A DNA stretch of 64,000 bases, from the NCBI GenBank assembly GCA_037952775.1, contig JBANAY010000003.1, positions 26,660,001-26,724,000 on the forward strand, given 5' to 3'. Shown here one piece after another: positions 34,806 through 47,036 of this stretch. How positions within the stretch are numbered: position 1 is the first letter of the stretch; each line of letters begins with the position of its first letter. The notes under the pieces are model-generated. The model was given only the letters and a program-made list of their open reading frames with translations, searched no databases and was not told the origin of the DNA. The stretch is from Clonostachys chloroleuca. Lineage: Eukaryota > Ascomycota > Sordariomycetes > Hypocreales > Bionectriaceae. A program made the translations under genes and the position numbers.

Positions 34806-37800
34806 ATGGCTATCCTTCGGTTAGGGAGCCTCGTTGCTGCGGCAGGAGCTCTCTTGCCTGTCCTGGCGGGAGCTTCCAGCGGTAACTCAACTTACTCGCA
34901 AGCCGAGATGCTGCGTGTCCAAGCATCGCTCCTCGATGGACGGCCCTCCGAATGCCCTCCCTGGTGAGCACTCTCTACATCTGAGCCTAGATCATCGATT
35001 GTTCGCTGACTAACCGTGTCCGTCCTTGTTTAGTTTCAACTGTCTGCTCCCCGCCCATACTTGCGCACAATATGCTGGCTGCAACGAGTTCAACGGCAAA
35101 TGCGACTGTCCCGAGGGGTTTGGCGGCGACGATTGTCTGGAGCCCTGTGAGTTCTTCTTGGATACATAACGCGCGCGCGGATGAGATAACATGAGAGGCT
35201 GACCGTTGATCCTCCCCTTAGTGTGTGGTTCGCTTGGCCGAGGCAAGGATCGACCAATGCGCAATGGTGAGAGTAACTGCCAGTGCGACGAGGGCTGGAC
35301 CGGAATCAACTGCAACGTCTGTACCGACAACAAGGCCTGCAACGCGTTAATGGAAACCGGCACTGGAGGTGTTTGCTACCAGAACGGTGAGGTCGTGAAG
35401 CACAACTATCAAATCTGCGACGTCACCAACCAGAAGATCACCGATCTTTTGGGAGAACAGCGCCCGGAAGTCACATTTACCTGCAAGGAGGAAGACTCTA
35501 CATGCGACTTTCAATGTAAGTTTAGCCAAGCCGGGATGTACATTGCTAGTTGTATACTTGCTGCTAACACTATATTCAGTTTGGGTAGATGCAGTTGAAT
35601 CGTTTTATTGCCATTTATCGGACTGCGACTCGACCGCCAACTTTGAGGAAAGCAGGAACACAACGTCATATAGTTGCGACCACATTACTTGCAGTTGTAT
35701 CCCGGGTCACATGCTGTGTGGTAAAGACGGCTCTATTGATCTCTCCGACTTTCTTGACCAGGCTATTCGTGGCCCAGGTGGCTTCGACTGCTCCCAAAAG
35801 GATGGAGGAATTCACAACTGTGCCTTTAACGAGCCCGAAATGAACAAGTTGATCTCAGCCTTGATTGGTGATTCCAGCATCTTGCTCAACTGCCAGGCCG
35901 GCGAATGTCTTTATGAGACTGAGGTGCCAGGATATAAGCGGCCAGTTAAGCAGATCAATACCCCTCTGATTGCCGGCGTCATTGCTGCAAGTGGCCTCTT
36001 TGTGGTTGCGGTGATCATCATTACATGGTATCTGTCTCGCAGAAAGCTAAAGTATGGTGCTATTCGATTAGAAGACTCAGATGACGAAACTACGAAACTC
36101 ATGATCGATCACAAGCCGGTCGCTCTCCAGTTCCAGGATATCACCTACACACTCAATGGGAAATCTATCTTGAGTGGCATTCAGGGAATATGCCGCCCTG
36201 GCGAGGTGACTGCCATCATGGGGGCATCTGGCGCCGGAAAGACTACTTTTTTGGACATCTTGGCACGGAAGAATAAACGTGGCCAGGTTGGTGGCCAGTT
36301 CTATGTCAATGGTGAAAAGGTCCCTGATGCTGTCTATAAAACTTTGGTTGGATTCGTGGACCAGGAAGATACAATGCTGCCAACCCTCACCGTTCACGAA
36401 ACCATCCTGAACAGCGCACTTCTCCGTCTCCCTCGTCACATGAGCCGCATGGCTAAAGAGCAGAGGGTGTACGAGGTAGAGAAGGAGCTTGGAATTTACC
36501 ACATCCGCAACTCTCTCATCGGTTCCGAGGAGGGCAAGGGCAGGGGCATTTCTGGGGGCGAGAAGCGGCGAGTCGGTATTGCTTGCGAACTCGTTACCAG
36601 CCCATCGATTCTATTCCTGGACGAACCGACTAGTGGTCTTGATGCTTTCAATGCTTTCAATGTTATTGAATGTCTTGTCACTCTGGCGCAATCATACAAA
36701 CGAACTGTCATCTTCACGATTCACCAGCCACGATCTAACATCGCTGCCCTCTTCGACCGACTCATCCTTCTTGCTCGAGGCAAGACTGTCTTTTCTGGTC
36801 CTTTCAATCAATGCCAGCCATATTTTGACTCTCTTGGCTATGAGTGCCCCAGCGGATTCAATATTGCAGACTATCTCGTTGATTTGACCATGCACGCTGG
36901 TAACATGCAGCTGGTTGACGATGGGACCGTGCCGACGGATGCCTCGAGCTTGGGTCCCAGCAGCACAAGAGCCGTCAAATCAATTGCAAGCATCTCTGGT
37001 GGCAGCACGACTGGCGAGGCCACTGCAGATTCTGTAACAGCTTCTCGCCCTAATAACTGGCGTAAAAACTCGATCAAGCAGCGTCAAGAACGCGAGCTGT
37101 TTACTCGCCGACGAACTGTCGACACAGCAGCTTCCTCGGAGGCTGGTGGTGATGATCAGGGCTTTAGGCTACAACAAAACCCTGGCACCTCAATCGTCAA
37201 CCAACTGGCAGAAGATGCCCACGACCTGCCTCCCTCCGCTGTTGCTGCAACGGATCTCGACGTGATCACAAGCGCCTTCACCCACTCGGACATCGCCGCC
37301 GCAACCAATGAGGAAATTCGCCAGTCTGTTGAGTCTTCAACACATAGCAATGGGCCCAATGGCAATAACGGGGCAGTGGATGGGCAGGGTGCCAGTGTTG
37401 GGATTGGAAAGGGGTACCAGCGGATCGGATACGCTCGCCAGTTCATCATTCTCTCGAACAGGACCTGGAAGAATCTCTACCGAAACCCAATGCTTATGTT
37501 GACCCACTATGCTATTGCGATTGTGTTGGCAGTTTTCTCCGGGTACCTCTTCTACGGCTTGACTGATGACATTCCCGGCTTCCAAAATCGGCTGGGTCTC
37601 TTCTTCTTTCTGTTGGCCCTCTTTGGGTTCAGTACTCTGACCAGTCTAAATGTTTTTGCTTCTGAGAGACTTTTGTTCGTCCGCGAGCGAGCCAACGGGT
37701 ATTATGCTCCAGCAACGTATTTTGCCGCCAAGGTTTTATTCGACATCATCCCACTCCGAATCATTCCTCCTATTTTGATGGGCTCGATTGTTTATCCAAT

Positions 37801-38260
37801 GACCGGCCTGGTGGCTGATTCTGATCATTTCTTCAAGTTCATGCTGGTTTTGGTTTTGTTCAACCTTGCCGCAGCTGCAATCTGCCTGTTTATTGGCATT
37901 GTTTGCAAGGATGGCGGTGTTGCTAGCTTGATTGGAAGTCTTGTGATGCTTTTCAGCCTGCTCTTTGCCGGATTCCTGCTCAACCATGACGCAACGCCCA
38001 AGAGCGCGATCTGGTTGCAATCGCTGTCCATCTTCCATTATGCTTTCGAGTCGCTCATTGTTAACGAGGTGCTTCAACTTACACTCATAGATAAGAAGTA
38101 TGGCCTCGATATTACCGTACCTGGCGCAGCTATTCTCAGCTCTTTTGGTTTCGAAAACAGCGCTCTCTGGTCTGATATTAGAAACTTGGGCATATTTGCC
38201 GCCATGTTCATCATCTTGGCTTACATTGCCATGCATGTACTACTAGTTGAGAGGCGTTAA
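34806..38260 (+). CDS. ADP1: ABC transporter, ABCG half-size type with EGF-like ectodomain (ADP1-like)
   Basis: Four exons (34806-34963, 35034-35146, 35222-35515, 35580-38260) give 1081 residues with phases 2, 1 and 1. After a signal peptide (about 1-22) comes a Cys-rich luminal domain with two EGF-like modules ([24 protein letters not shown]). A membrane helix follows (about residue 320-345). The ATPase domain has Walker [10 protein letters not shown] (about 402-411), signature ISGGEKRR (about 512), Walker [13 protein letters not shown] (about 532) and the H-loop HQPR. A 150-residue Ser/Thr-rich linker leads to six C-terminal membrane helices. This matches yeast Adp1, whose substrate is unknown. 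No breaks. Confidence 0.93.
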
Positions 38261-38709
38261 GACATGCCATTAGACCCGCAAGCCGATTTCATTCTGTTTC
38301 ATGCGTTTCCTTTTTAGCCCGCAAGAGACGAGACGGATCAGATAGTGGAAGTGGAAGTCAAGCATTGAAGAAGCCTGCATATACCGACATTTATACGCAT
38401 ATACTGATTACTGGATGGGTTAAACATGGCTGCTGCCATATTTTCTGGCGTTTCGGTTTGGCGCTGATTTTCCTTAGCTTTCCTTGCCTACAGTTGGATA
38501 TTTCTTCAACTACAAAGTATTCCCAAATAGAATTGTTTAGAAATTGTGGTTGTTTTGAGAGCGCTCACTCCTTGTGTACTTTCCCAGTGCACCTGTAGTA
38601 GATCATTTCATCTCAATTACACTCGAGCCGTCATATGCTTCATGTTTCGAAGGGCGGGCATAATATAAGAACAGTAATGTACATGTACAATTGCGAGCTC
38701 ACCGACTGC
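38261..38709. other. Intergenic, 449 bases between convergent genes
   Basis: 3' flanks of the ABC transporter and of the mS26-like gene. No gene seen. Confidence 0.6.
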
Positions 38710-39597
38710 TTACTCCATCTTTCCACCGGTAAACTCTTCGGCAATCTTCTTCTGTCGCTTGACAGAACGGTCATATTCGGATTCCGTGATATCAATCAAC
38801 TTGTTCGACATTTTTCTGCTTGTGGCCAACATCTCTCCGAAGGACAGAGGAGCGCCGTGGATGCCCCATGCGTTCTCAGCACCCCACAAGCCACCCATCT
38901 TGCTCTTGAAGTAGTCGTCACTGAACACGGTCTCAATCTCCTCCTTCAACTGGGCCTCGGTCGTGATGAAGTTGGAGGCGTTGATGTAAAGCTCCATCAG
39001 GGCATCGCGCCGGGCCTCCTTCTTCGCAGTCTCCGCTACCTGGATCTCCTGGCGGCGCTGGTCGGCGAGGGCGAAGCGGTTGGGGTCCGAGTGGACCTTG
39101 GTGTCCAAGAGCGACTCGAAGACGGACCCGCGCGTGAGCCGGTCGTCCTCGCGCTCGGGAGCTTGGGCGGCCTCAAGGTGCCTCTTGTTCTTCTGCTCGG
39201 ATCGGAATTTCTGTCTCGTCTCCCTCGCGCTGTGCCGGTTCCAGAGAGATTTCAGACCGGTCTCGAGGTTGGAGCGGCGGGAGTTGGCCAGTTTGCTCCG
39301 CCACTTCTGGTGCTTGTTGCTGTTTCTCGACCAGCTGGCACGCGGGGCGGTTTCTTCCAGGTATGCCGGCTGCGTTTTGCGGTCTCCGTCGCTCTTGTGG
39401 AAAATCTGGCGGGGGACCGGCAGAAAACCTCGTACACGCTCGACCTTCTTCTCTTCATTTTGTGGAGGAGTCGGGAGTCGGATATAGGAGGGCGAATCGG
39501 GAGGTATGAAGCATCTCTGGGCGGTGGTCGAGAAGCAACGGGCCACAGAGAGTGGTTGCCTTGCCAGAGGCCGCAGCGACGTTACGCTGAAAGACAT
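38710..39597 (-). CDS. Probable mitochondrial ribosomal protein mS26 (Pet123-like)
   Basis: An intronless gene of 295 residues. The N-terminus is basic and hydroxylated (MSFSVTSLRPLARQPLSVARCFST), a typical mitochondrial presequence. Next are PSYIRLPTPPQ and RVRGFLPVPRQIF, which I recognise from the fungal Pet123/mS26 group. A long basic, helical middle follows (QKFRSEQKNKRHLEAAQ, RFALADQRRQEIQVAETAKKEARRDALMELYINASNFITTEAQL), then a C-terminal block ending KKIAEEFTGGKME. The helical, very basic composition fits a small-subunit mitoribosomal protein. The assignment rests on remembered motifs, not an alignment. It is divergent from NOG2 across a 331-base gap. Confidence 0.65.
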   Translation of the reverse strand: MSFSVTSLRPLARQPLSVARCFSTTAQRCFIPPDSPSYIRLPTPPQNEEKKVERVRGFLPVPRQIFHKSDGDRKTQPAYLEETAPRASWSRNSNKHQKWRSKLANSRRSNLETGLKSLWNRHSARETRQKFRSEQKNKRHLEAAQAPEREDDRLTRGSVFESLLDTKVHSDPNRFALADQRRQEIQVAETAKKEARRDALMELYINASNFITTEAQLKEEIETVFSDDYFKSKMGGLWGAENAWGIHGAPLSFGEMLATSRKMSNKLIDITESEYDRSVKRQKKIAEEFTGGKME

Positions 39598-39928
39598 TTT
39601 TGGTAGAGATTCGCCGTTTGGGCGAAGTGCTCAGACCCAAAGATAATGCTTGCAAAAAACCAGCTCGACAACGTTGGGCTGGGCTATTCGGGTAGGTATA
39701 TCACATCAATTGAGATATACCCATGGAAAATTGTTGCATCAATTGAAGCTGGGGCGGATTATCTAGCGCCGTGTCCCCGACATGGCTGGTCTCCGATAAG
39801 CCACGATAAGAAGGAAAAAAGTTGGGTGGGGCACTTACAAGTCGCAGCTCAAAAAAAAAATATCCAGCCTCCAACCTTTCCCAAACACTTCCTCCTCATC
39901 TTTCCTGGTGCACTCAAACACAACAATC
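39598..39928. promoter_or_regulatory. Compact bidirectional promoter (mS26 / NOG2)
   Basis: Only 331 bases separate the two start codons. The right part holds an A-rich tract (near 39850) followed by pyrimidine-rich sequence up to the NOG2 ATG. It must contain both promoters. Confidence 0.6.
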
Positions 39929-42201
39929 ATGGGCACCGGAAAGAAAGAGGCCACCCGAAGGGTGCGCCAAGGGAAGACAGGCGATGGCCTTGGCAATGTC
40001 AGAGTCAAGGGGGAGAACTTCTATCGGTATGAACAAACCGCATCCTTCATTCTTGCCTCGAGTAAATGCTAATGCCATGTCAGTGATGCGAAGAAGGTCA
40101 AGGCGGTGAAGAAGTATACGAGTGGCAAGGAGCAGCGCAATGCAGACGGCGAGATTACCAAGGCTGCCATCTACCAGTCGAGGGAAGTTCCCAATGCCCG
40201 CATCGAGCCGAACCGGAAGTGGTTCAACAACACCCGCGTCGTGTCCCAGGAAACTCTCAAGTCCTTTCGTGAGGCGATGGCTGAGAAGGCCAATGATCCC
40301 TATCAAGTTCTTCTCAAGCAGAACAAGCTTCCCATGAGCTTGATTCGAGATGGCAATGGAGCGAAAGGCCTCAAGGAGCACGAGGCCAAGATGGCCGTGG
40401 CGACCCAACCGTACTCGTCGATCTTTGGACCCAAGGCGCAACGAAAGCGAGTCAAGCTTGGTGCTAGCACTCTCGGGGACTTGGCCGATGACACTGAAAA
40501 GAGCATGGACTCGTACCGCGATCGCCTCGAGCAGGCTAAGCTTCTCAGTGGCACATCCGGCGACGCCAATCAGGACGGTGAAACAGATGGCGCCCTCACA
40601 TTAGCTATCGAGCCCGTCTTTGACAAGGGCCAGAGCAAACGTATCTGGAACGAGCTTTACAAGGTCATTGACTCTTCTGACGTTGTCATTCATGTTCTGG
40701 ACGCCAGAGACCCCATCGGCACGAGATGCAGGGGCATTGAGAAGTACCTCAAGGAGGAGGCTCCACACAAGCATCTCATCTTCGTTCTGAACAAGTGTGA
40801 TCTCGTTCCCACTGGTGTTGCTGTAAGTTTATTTCTCGGTCTCTCTTCACTGTCGCAACCCCGTTATCCCATCTGCCCCTGTCCCAATAGTCTTTGTCAG
40901 GACGTCTTCTATTTTTCCTTCGTGGAGAACGTCTGTTACACTATTGGAAGATTGATCGTGATCTCACCCGCCTTGAGCTTGCTCTAGGTAGATCGACGCC
41001 GTTTTGGCAACGGTCACGAGATGTAACTTTTTGTCTGATTGAGTTGAAGTCTGTCTGCTCTCTTGTTGGAGCATTTCGTGGCATACTTCTTAGTTGCGAC
41101 AAGAACATTTTCCCTTTGAACATTACTTTCTTTGGTCACTATGATTTTACCATTCAAACAGCTGTGAACTCATGCTGACCATACCAACAGGCTGCCTGGG
41201 TCCGACATCTATCTAAAGAGTATCCCACCCTCGCCTTCCACGCCAGTATCACCAACTCTTTTGGAAAGGGATCGCTCATTGCACTCCTCAGACAATTCTC
41301 AAGTCTCCATTCAGACAGAAAGCAGATATCGGTTGGTTTGATCGGTGGACCCAACACTGGAAAATCATCCATCATCAACACGCTGCTAAAGAAGAAGGTG
41401 TGCAATGTTGCCCCGATTCCTGGAGAAACCAAGGTGTGGCAGTACGTCAGCTTGATGAAGCGCATCTACCTCATTGATTGTCCGGGTGTTGTGCCTCCGT
41501 CCAACCAAGATACCCCAACGGACCTCGTTCTTCGTGGTGTGGCCCGTGTGGAAAAGGTTGAAAATCCTGAGCAGTATATTGGCGCCCTTCTGGAGAGGGT
41601 CAAGCGACGTCACATGGAGAGGACGTATGAATTGACCAACTGGACTAATGCCACCGAGTTTCTGGAACTCCTCGCCCGCAAGGGTGGTCGTCTGCTTCGT
41701 GGTGGCGAGCCTGATCTGGATGGGGTTGCCAAGATGGTGCTTAATGACTTCATGAGAGGCAAGATTCCTTGGTTTACGCCACCTCCACACACCCCTGAGG
41801 AGGAAGAGGAAGGAGTCAATGGCCGAGAAGGAAAGCTCGGAGAGATGCCAAAGAAGCGCAGCCGAGAGGAGACCCTGCCCGAATCTGAGATCTCAGCAGA
41901 TGCCCAGCTCCAACAAGAAGCTTCTTTCGCTGCCGAGAAGGATGACGAGTCTGAAGACGGCGAAGGCGATGAAGAGTTTGAGGGCTTCGGTAGCGATACC
42001 GACAATGGACGGTCTAGAAAGTCATCATTTGGTGGCACTCTGACAACGCAAAGCGAGGGCGGTAGCGGAGACGAAGATGTCCTGTCTGTCGACGATGGTT
42101 CCGCCGATGAGGAGGAGGAGGAGAAGCAAGCTGAAGAAGAACCAGAATTATCTGATCCCGCAGAAGAGATCACCAGGCCCAGCAAGCGACGCAGGAGATG
42201 A
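39929..42201 (+). CDS. NOG2: Nucleolar GTP-binding protein 2 (60S assembly GTPase)
   Basis: Three exons (39929-40026, 40084-40822, 41191-42201) give 615 residues with phases 2 and 0. The N-terminal third ([28 protein letters not shown]) is the family's NGP1NT domain. The GTPase is circularly permuted, as in all Nog2/YlqF proteins: G4 (NKCD) and HVLDARDP come first. G1 (GGPNTGKSS), the G2 region and G3 (DCPG) follow. The C-terminus is acidic, then ends in a basic stretch (RPSKRRRR) that could serve nuclear or nucleolar import. It acts on pre-60S particles during late nuclear maturation. Intron 2 is long (368 bases). No breaks. Confidence 0.95.
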
Positions 42202-43618
42202 TGCCAATGCTAATATATTTATATTCATTGGTTCAGTATTCGTCCAAAATGGCCAAAGGCCCAGCAGACGCCGGTGGTTGTGAGGTCTTGGTCAATAAAG
42301 ACACTCGAGCGCAGGCGTTGCAAGCACCGACATCCCAAAACGTACCTTTCGCTGCCCACTTACGATTATGACCAGCCAGCCAGCTCATCCTCGAAGACGC
42401 CTCCATACTTATGCCTTTGCCAATCCGTTGGTGATCTGCATAAATATTATGGTATAGATTGAAGTGAAACTCGCTTCCCTCAGACGAGCCGTAGTCTGCC
42501 GTCTCTTGCGAATTCGGGTCCATCAAGAGCACTCCACACTAGGTCATGCTCGCAACATGCTACCTACCTACTTGATTAGATCTAAGGGCGGCACATCTGG
42601 CCAGCTAAGGGCAAATGCGGTCGAGGACGCGGAATGCCCACAGGTAGATGGTTAAAAGTAAAAGCGACGTGTGGGGCAACCGAAAGAAAAAGGGCCTGGA
42701 TCTCTAATGCTCTCGCTTCCTTCAGACGGAAGTCACACAGCAATAGATCATCAGGCATATTTCTCTTTCCTAAAGTAACTCGCGTCGAGGATCAAGAGAC
42801 CTCATCAGTGATAGAGGAATACGGTGAGTCTTGGCGGCCAGCGTCGTTCGAGATATCTACATTCTGAAATCCAAAATTTCAACGGGCTTCGGCCTCACTT
42901 CTTGCTCCCACACTGCGCAAACCATTTTCCCTTTTTCAAGTGACAAGCCCATCCGTGAAGTTGCTAGTCGTGTGGCCTCAGTGCGAGACGAAAGGCGAGA
43001 AACGAAAAGTGCCGGACCGGTTGCAACTGCAAGTGGTTGGGTGCCCCACTTTTGCTGCCAACTTCCTGTGCACGGACCACTGAGGCAGAGAAACACCAAT
43101 TTGATGGTATCGCATCAAAACATCTGGTTGTCGACGCCGAGATGATTTCAAGCGAGAAGCCTCTCGACAAGGAAAACTCTCATAAAATTATAGATTCAAA
43201 GGGTTTGAATGATAGCCAAAACTCTGAATTTTACTATTTCCAAAAATAAAGCCCGATTTCCAGTTGTGCGTGGACCGTCAGAGTCCGAATGGCAATCATG
43301 TTGGACACTGGATTTAGGATTCTCACCAACTTTACGGAGTTTACTCACTCTCGTATTAGGTTTGCTCGTCTCTGCACGTGAGCAGGCTCCTGTCCGGTGG
43401 CTGGGAACTTGGACACTAATCCCATCCTTGGTTTTCTTTCAATTTCTTTCAACCTACTCTGCTTGTCCATCCAGCAAACCCATCATCGTACTTCTCCCAT
43501 TGAAACCAACACTCGATATTCATATTGATTCCCAATCGCATCTTCATCTACGCGCCCAAATCTTATATATTCATTCGATTTGTGGACAAGAATCCCGTAT
43601 TCGACAGTCACTCTCATC
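42202..43618. other. Intergenic, 1.4 kb
   Basis: 3' flank of NOG2 and the upstream region of the next gene. Pyrimidine-rich sequence at 43430-43500 suits a promoter. No gene seen. Confidence 0.6.
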
Positions 43619-44672
43619 ATGTTGCAAGCCAAGTTTCGCGCCGCCAACATGGCTGGAGCAGGAGCATTCACGGTTCGATTTTCTTTGCCCTTTTCAAACC
43701 TTAGGAAATACTAATTGACGATTGGCGTTCAGGTCCCAAATCATCCGGCCGCGGCCAAATCTGCGCCTCGAAACATGCCAATGTTCCCCCATGTCAACAT
43801 GTCTTTCAATGGCGGTCAGTACGGCAAGTTATCTCCTCCACCAGAAGCGAGCAGAAACCTTCAGCATTGAATGGAAACTAACAAAGTTTGAATTAGCTAC
43901 AAGCCACCACATGGCGGCGCCGAGCCATCTGGTCCAGCCCGCCGTTCTTCCTGGAATGGTCAAATGGCAGCAAACCCATGGTGTCTCTGGGCCCATAATG
44001 CCATACATAGCACCTCCGAAGCCCCTCCAAATGCCGAATATCAGAGGACTCCCTGTCCAGAATGGCAAGAAGCCCGCCAAAAAGATTGGAGGAAATGGCT
44101 CCCAATCTTCCTCCTCGCCCATGACGCCACCAACTCCCACGCCCATTGGAAGGAAGGCTCGCGAAGCCATCACAATGAAGCCCATTGGAGTGAACAAGGC
44201 TGATCGATATGATAAATGGAAGCCAGCGAGTTCCAAAAATATCCCTACTGCGGCAAAGACCACAGCTACCAAGGCCGCAACTGCTACCCCGCCAAAAACC
44301 CCCAACGGCCCAACAGTTTGGAAGCGCCCAGCAAAGGGTCCCAAGACACCTCAAGCTGCGATGCTTCTGTCAGTCTCGGGCTGCGAGGATTGGCAGCTTG
44401 ACATGGCTCGTGATCTAGGTCTTCAGGACATCGCCGGCCCGTTTGAAATCGGCGACGCTATCTACGTGATCCGATCCAAGAGTCGTGAGGCAGCCAGAAT
44501 AGCCAACCGACGATGCGACCGAAAGGGCCGGTTCGCCTGGATCCGCGACTCTGACAACGCCCGGCTCGAGGAGAAGCCCCAGCAGTTGAGCGGTGAGCCC
44601 GTGGGTAACGCCGACGGCTCTTTTAAGGGATTCAAAGCTTCGGAGACTACACTCGTCACCCCGCGCGCCTAG
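43619..44672 (+). CDS. Hypothetical fungal protein, Pro/Lys-rich then conserved-looking C-terminus
   Basis: Proposed exons 43619-43672, 43733-43814 and 43897-44672 join with phases 0 and 1 to give 303 residues. The N-terminal two thirds are low-complexity, with SSSPMTPPTPTPIGRKAREA and KTTATKAATATPPKTP. The last 110 residues look folded (GCEDWQLDMARDLGLQDIAGPFEIGDAIYVIRSKSREAARIANRRCDRKG..) and have clear coding-type codon use. The donor of intron 1 (GTTCGA) is weak. A second frame stays fairly open through the middle part, so the exact route there is uncertain. I do not recognise the family and suggest no function. Confidence 0.6.
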
Positions 44673-45520
44673 ATGCCGCCCGCGGATAGAGAGTCCATTC
44701 TTCAGTGCCGATCTCAGAAGCCGCCTGCAAGGCCGCTTTCCGGTGAAGACCCCATGTGGAACTAGATTTGCACGGGCATTAACGAATTGATATCCAGCCT
44801 GCCTATCAACGTTTTAGACTCAGGTTCGAGTATGACTTTTATGATTTACGAATTGGAATGACTTGGTTCGGTTGGTTTGTGCGAGATGAAACGGACACTC
44901 ATTTATGTGTGCTTGCTGGTATCAAAAAGGCGTAATGAGAATATGAAAAGGGTAAAGCTGAATGAAGCTGAATAGCCCTTGAGTTTTATTATTGTCACTC
45001 ATTTTAGAATGTCAACTTGGTAGCTTCTTTTAATGATTTTGACTTCGCGCATTTGCTTATGACTGTTGATAGCATGTGATTATATTTCGCTCCTAAATAC
45101 TCATCAACGAACCAAAAATTTCCTTGCGTCATCAAACAGTAGGTTGCCCTTTTTGGGAGGCACAAGTCATCAATGTAATAATTTTTCTATCAAATCTTCC
45201 ATTGCTGAAGAGCGAGACAAGACGGATCATTCCAGTGCGCGAGGTTTGGTAACGGTAACTATAGGGTAAGCGGATTACGGAGGCGGCGGTGGTGAAATAA
45301 TTTCTTGCAGGTGGGATGAAGTCGATCACTCTGACTTCATAGAATTATTATTGGAAGCTTCGCCACTGCTATTCCGCACATATTTGGCCGGCCTGCGGAA
45401 TCAGTCCTGCTAATTAACAAGTCCGAGGTAAACACATCATAGGAATTGGCCTCGTTAGCAGCTGCCTCAACCCACCGACCGAAGCAAACTCGACCACAAG
45501 GCGCTCTGCCCGCCAACATC
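44673..45520. other. Intergenic, 848 bases
   Basis: AT-rich 3' flank and upstream region of the next gene. No gene seen. Confidence 0.6.
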
Positions 45521-46179
45521 ATGGGCGCAGGATCATCCAAGGCTGCTCGTACAGCCACCCGCAAATACCCAACAACGGCTTCAAAAGCGGCAGTGACTCG
45601 CCCCGCCGTCAGTCGCCCACAGCCAGCTCCCTCTGCCGCTGCTGGTCCCAAGGATGATGGTGAGTAGAACCTAACAAGATGCCCACCCTCCTTCTGGTTC
45701 GCTAACACATCTCGACCACCCCAGCATCCCCCAAAGAGATCGATCCCGACGCCGCCCCCGGCGACTTCTCTGCACGATTACACCAGATGGGTGTAGTGCA
45801 GCCCAACCCGACCTTCTCGCCCTCCTCTCGCGCCGCGCGCAAACATGGCCCTCCGCCGCCGCCGCGCCCCCTCGAGCCCAACGGGCCTACCGCTCCGCTC
45901 GCTCCCCTCTTCGCGCCCTCGACTAGCAATACCACGCTCTCCGCGCTCGACGCGAGGCGGCGGCTGCAGAAGCAGGCCGAGGCCGAGCTGGACCCCATGC
46001 AGCGGAGCGGGCTCCAGGGCAGGCGGTTCGTCGATATGCGCACGCTGATTGATGCGATCCGGATGCGCGACTCTGGAGTCCCGCTGGCTGGCATTGAGGA
46101 GCGGTTGGGGCTGGAGCGCGGCTTGCTGGGCAAGCTGAGCGGGCCGGAGGTTCTGTCGCATGTGTCGGGGCCTAAATGA
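45521..46179 (+). CDS. Fungal protein with N-myristoylation-like start and helix-turn-helix-like C-terminus
   Basis: Two exons (45521-45659, 45725-46179) give 197 residues. The protein starts MGAGSSK, a good match to the N-myristoylation consensus (Gly2, small residue at 6). The first 40 residues are also basic and rich in Ala/Thr, so a mitochondrial presequence is an alternative. A Pro-rich middle follows. The C-terminal 60 residues contain FVDMRTLIDAIRMRDSGVPLAGIEERLGLERGLLGKL, which reads like a compact helix-turn-helix found in uncharacterised fungal proteins. The intron is GTGAGT..CCCCAG. Function unknown. Confidence 0.75.
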
Positions 46180-47036
46180 GGCCAGGGGCAATAATGAATT
46201 GTAAAAATTGAATGTATGAATAGGAATGTACGATCATGGATGTCGAAGTAATGAACGTTTGGACGCCATTGGCAGCACCTCCCCACCTGAGTTCTCTGTC
46301 TACTGATATGAATGTGTTGTCTGAGCATCCTGATGCCCACGGCATGTTCCTTGTTGAGGCTTACTGACGGAGAATGGGCTGTCCTGAAAGCTGCTCTATC
46401 TAGGAAGCTAAAGCAGTGGCCTTTGAAGGGAATATAGGCGCCATTTTCTCGACAACTCTTCAAGCTGTCGTTATTGTACAACACAATATAAATTTCCTTC
46501 AAACTCTGCCTAACCAATTGAGGTCATTGTGCTTCTTTATTATATATACAGGGCCACAAAGTAAATCGACAAAAGCCTGACGAGTTTGCGGCTCTATATA
46601 GTTATCGTTTGAGTCTTAGTCGACACTCATTTCCTTCTGATTTTCACGAGTATGTACACATAGTAAAGCTTCTTTTTCTAAAGAGGGAAACCCTGCTTCT
46701 TGAGGTTTTATGTTTTGCTATCTGATACCGAGCGACCATTTCTCCAATATGTCAAGCGTATCGCCTAGACAAGGGCCCCCAACTGGCGGAGGCGGGTTTG
46801 GAGGATCATGTACAACAGGACGTGATGGCTAAATGACATTCCTGAGAACGGTGGCATTGTTTCGCTGACTAACGAGTTTTACTTGTCAGACTGGCGGGCT
46901 TTTAATTTGTTTGGGAATAACCCAACTTCTAAAACTATCAAGCTGTATCTAGCGTAGAGAGCGAGTTTGATCTGTCGTCTTGCCTCCGATCATCTAAGTA
47001 GAAGTTAATTGGCCTGGGATAGTTGCGTGTTGCAGA
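46180..47036. other. Intergenic, 857 bases
   Basis: AT-rich, with several short A/T tracts. No gene seen. This is where the dense housekeeping block gives way to more widely spaced genes. Confidence 0.55.
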
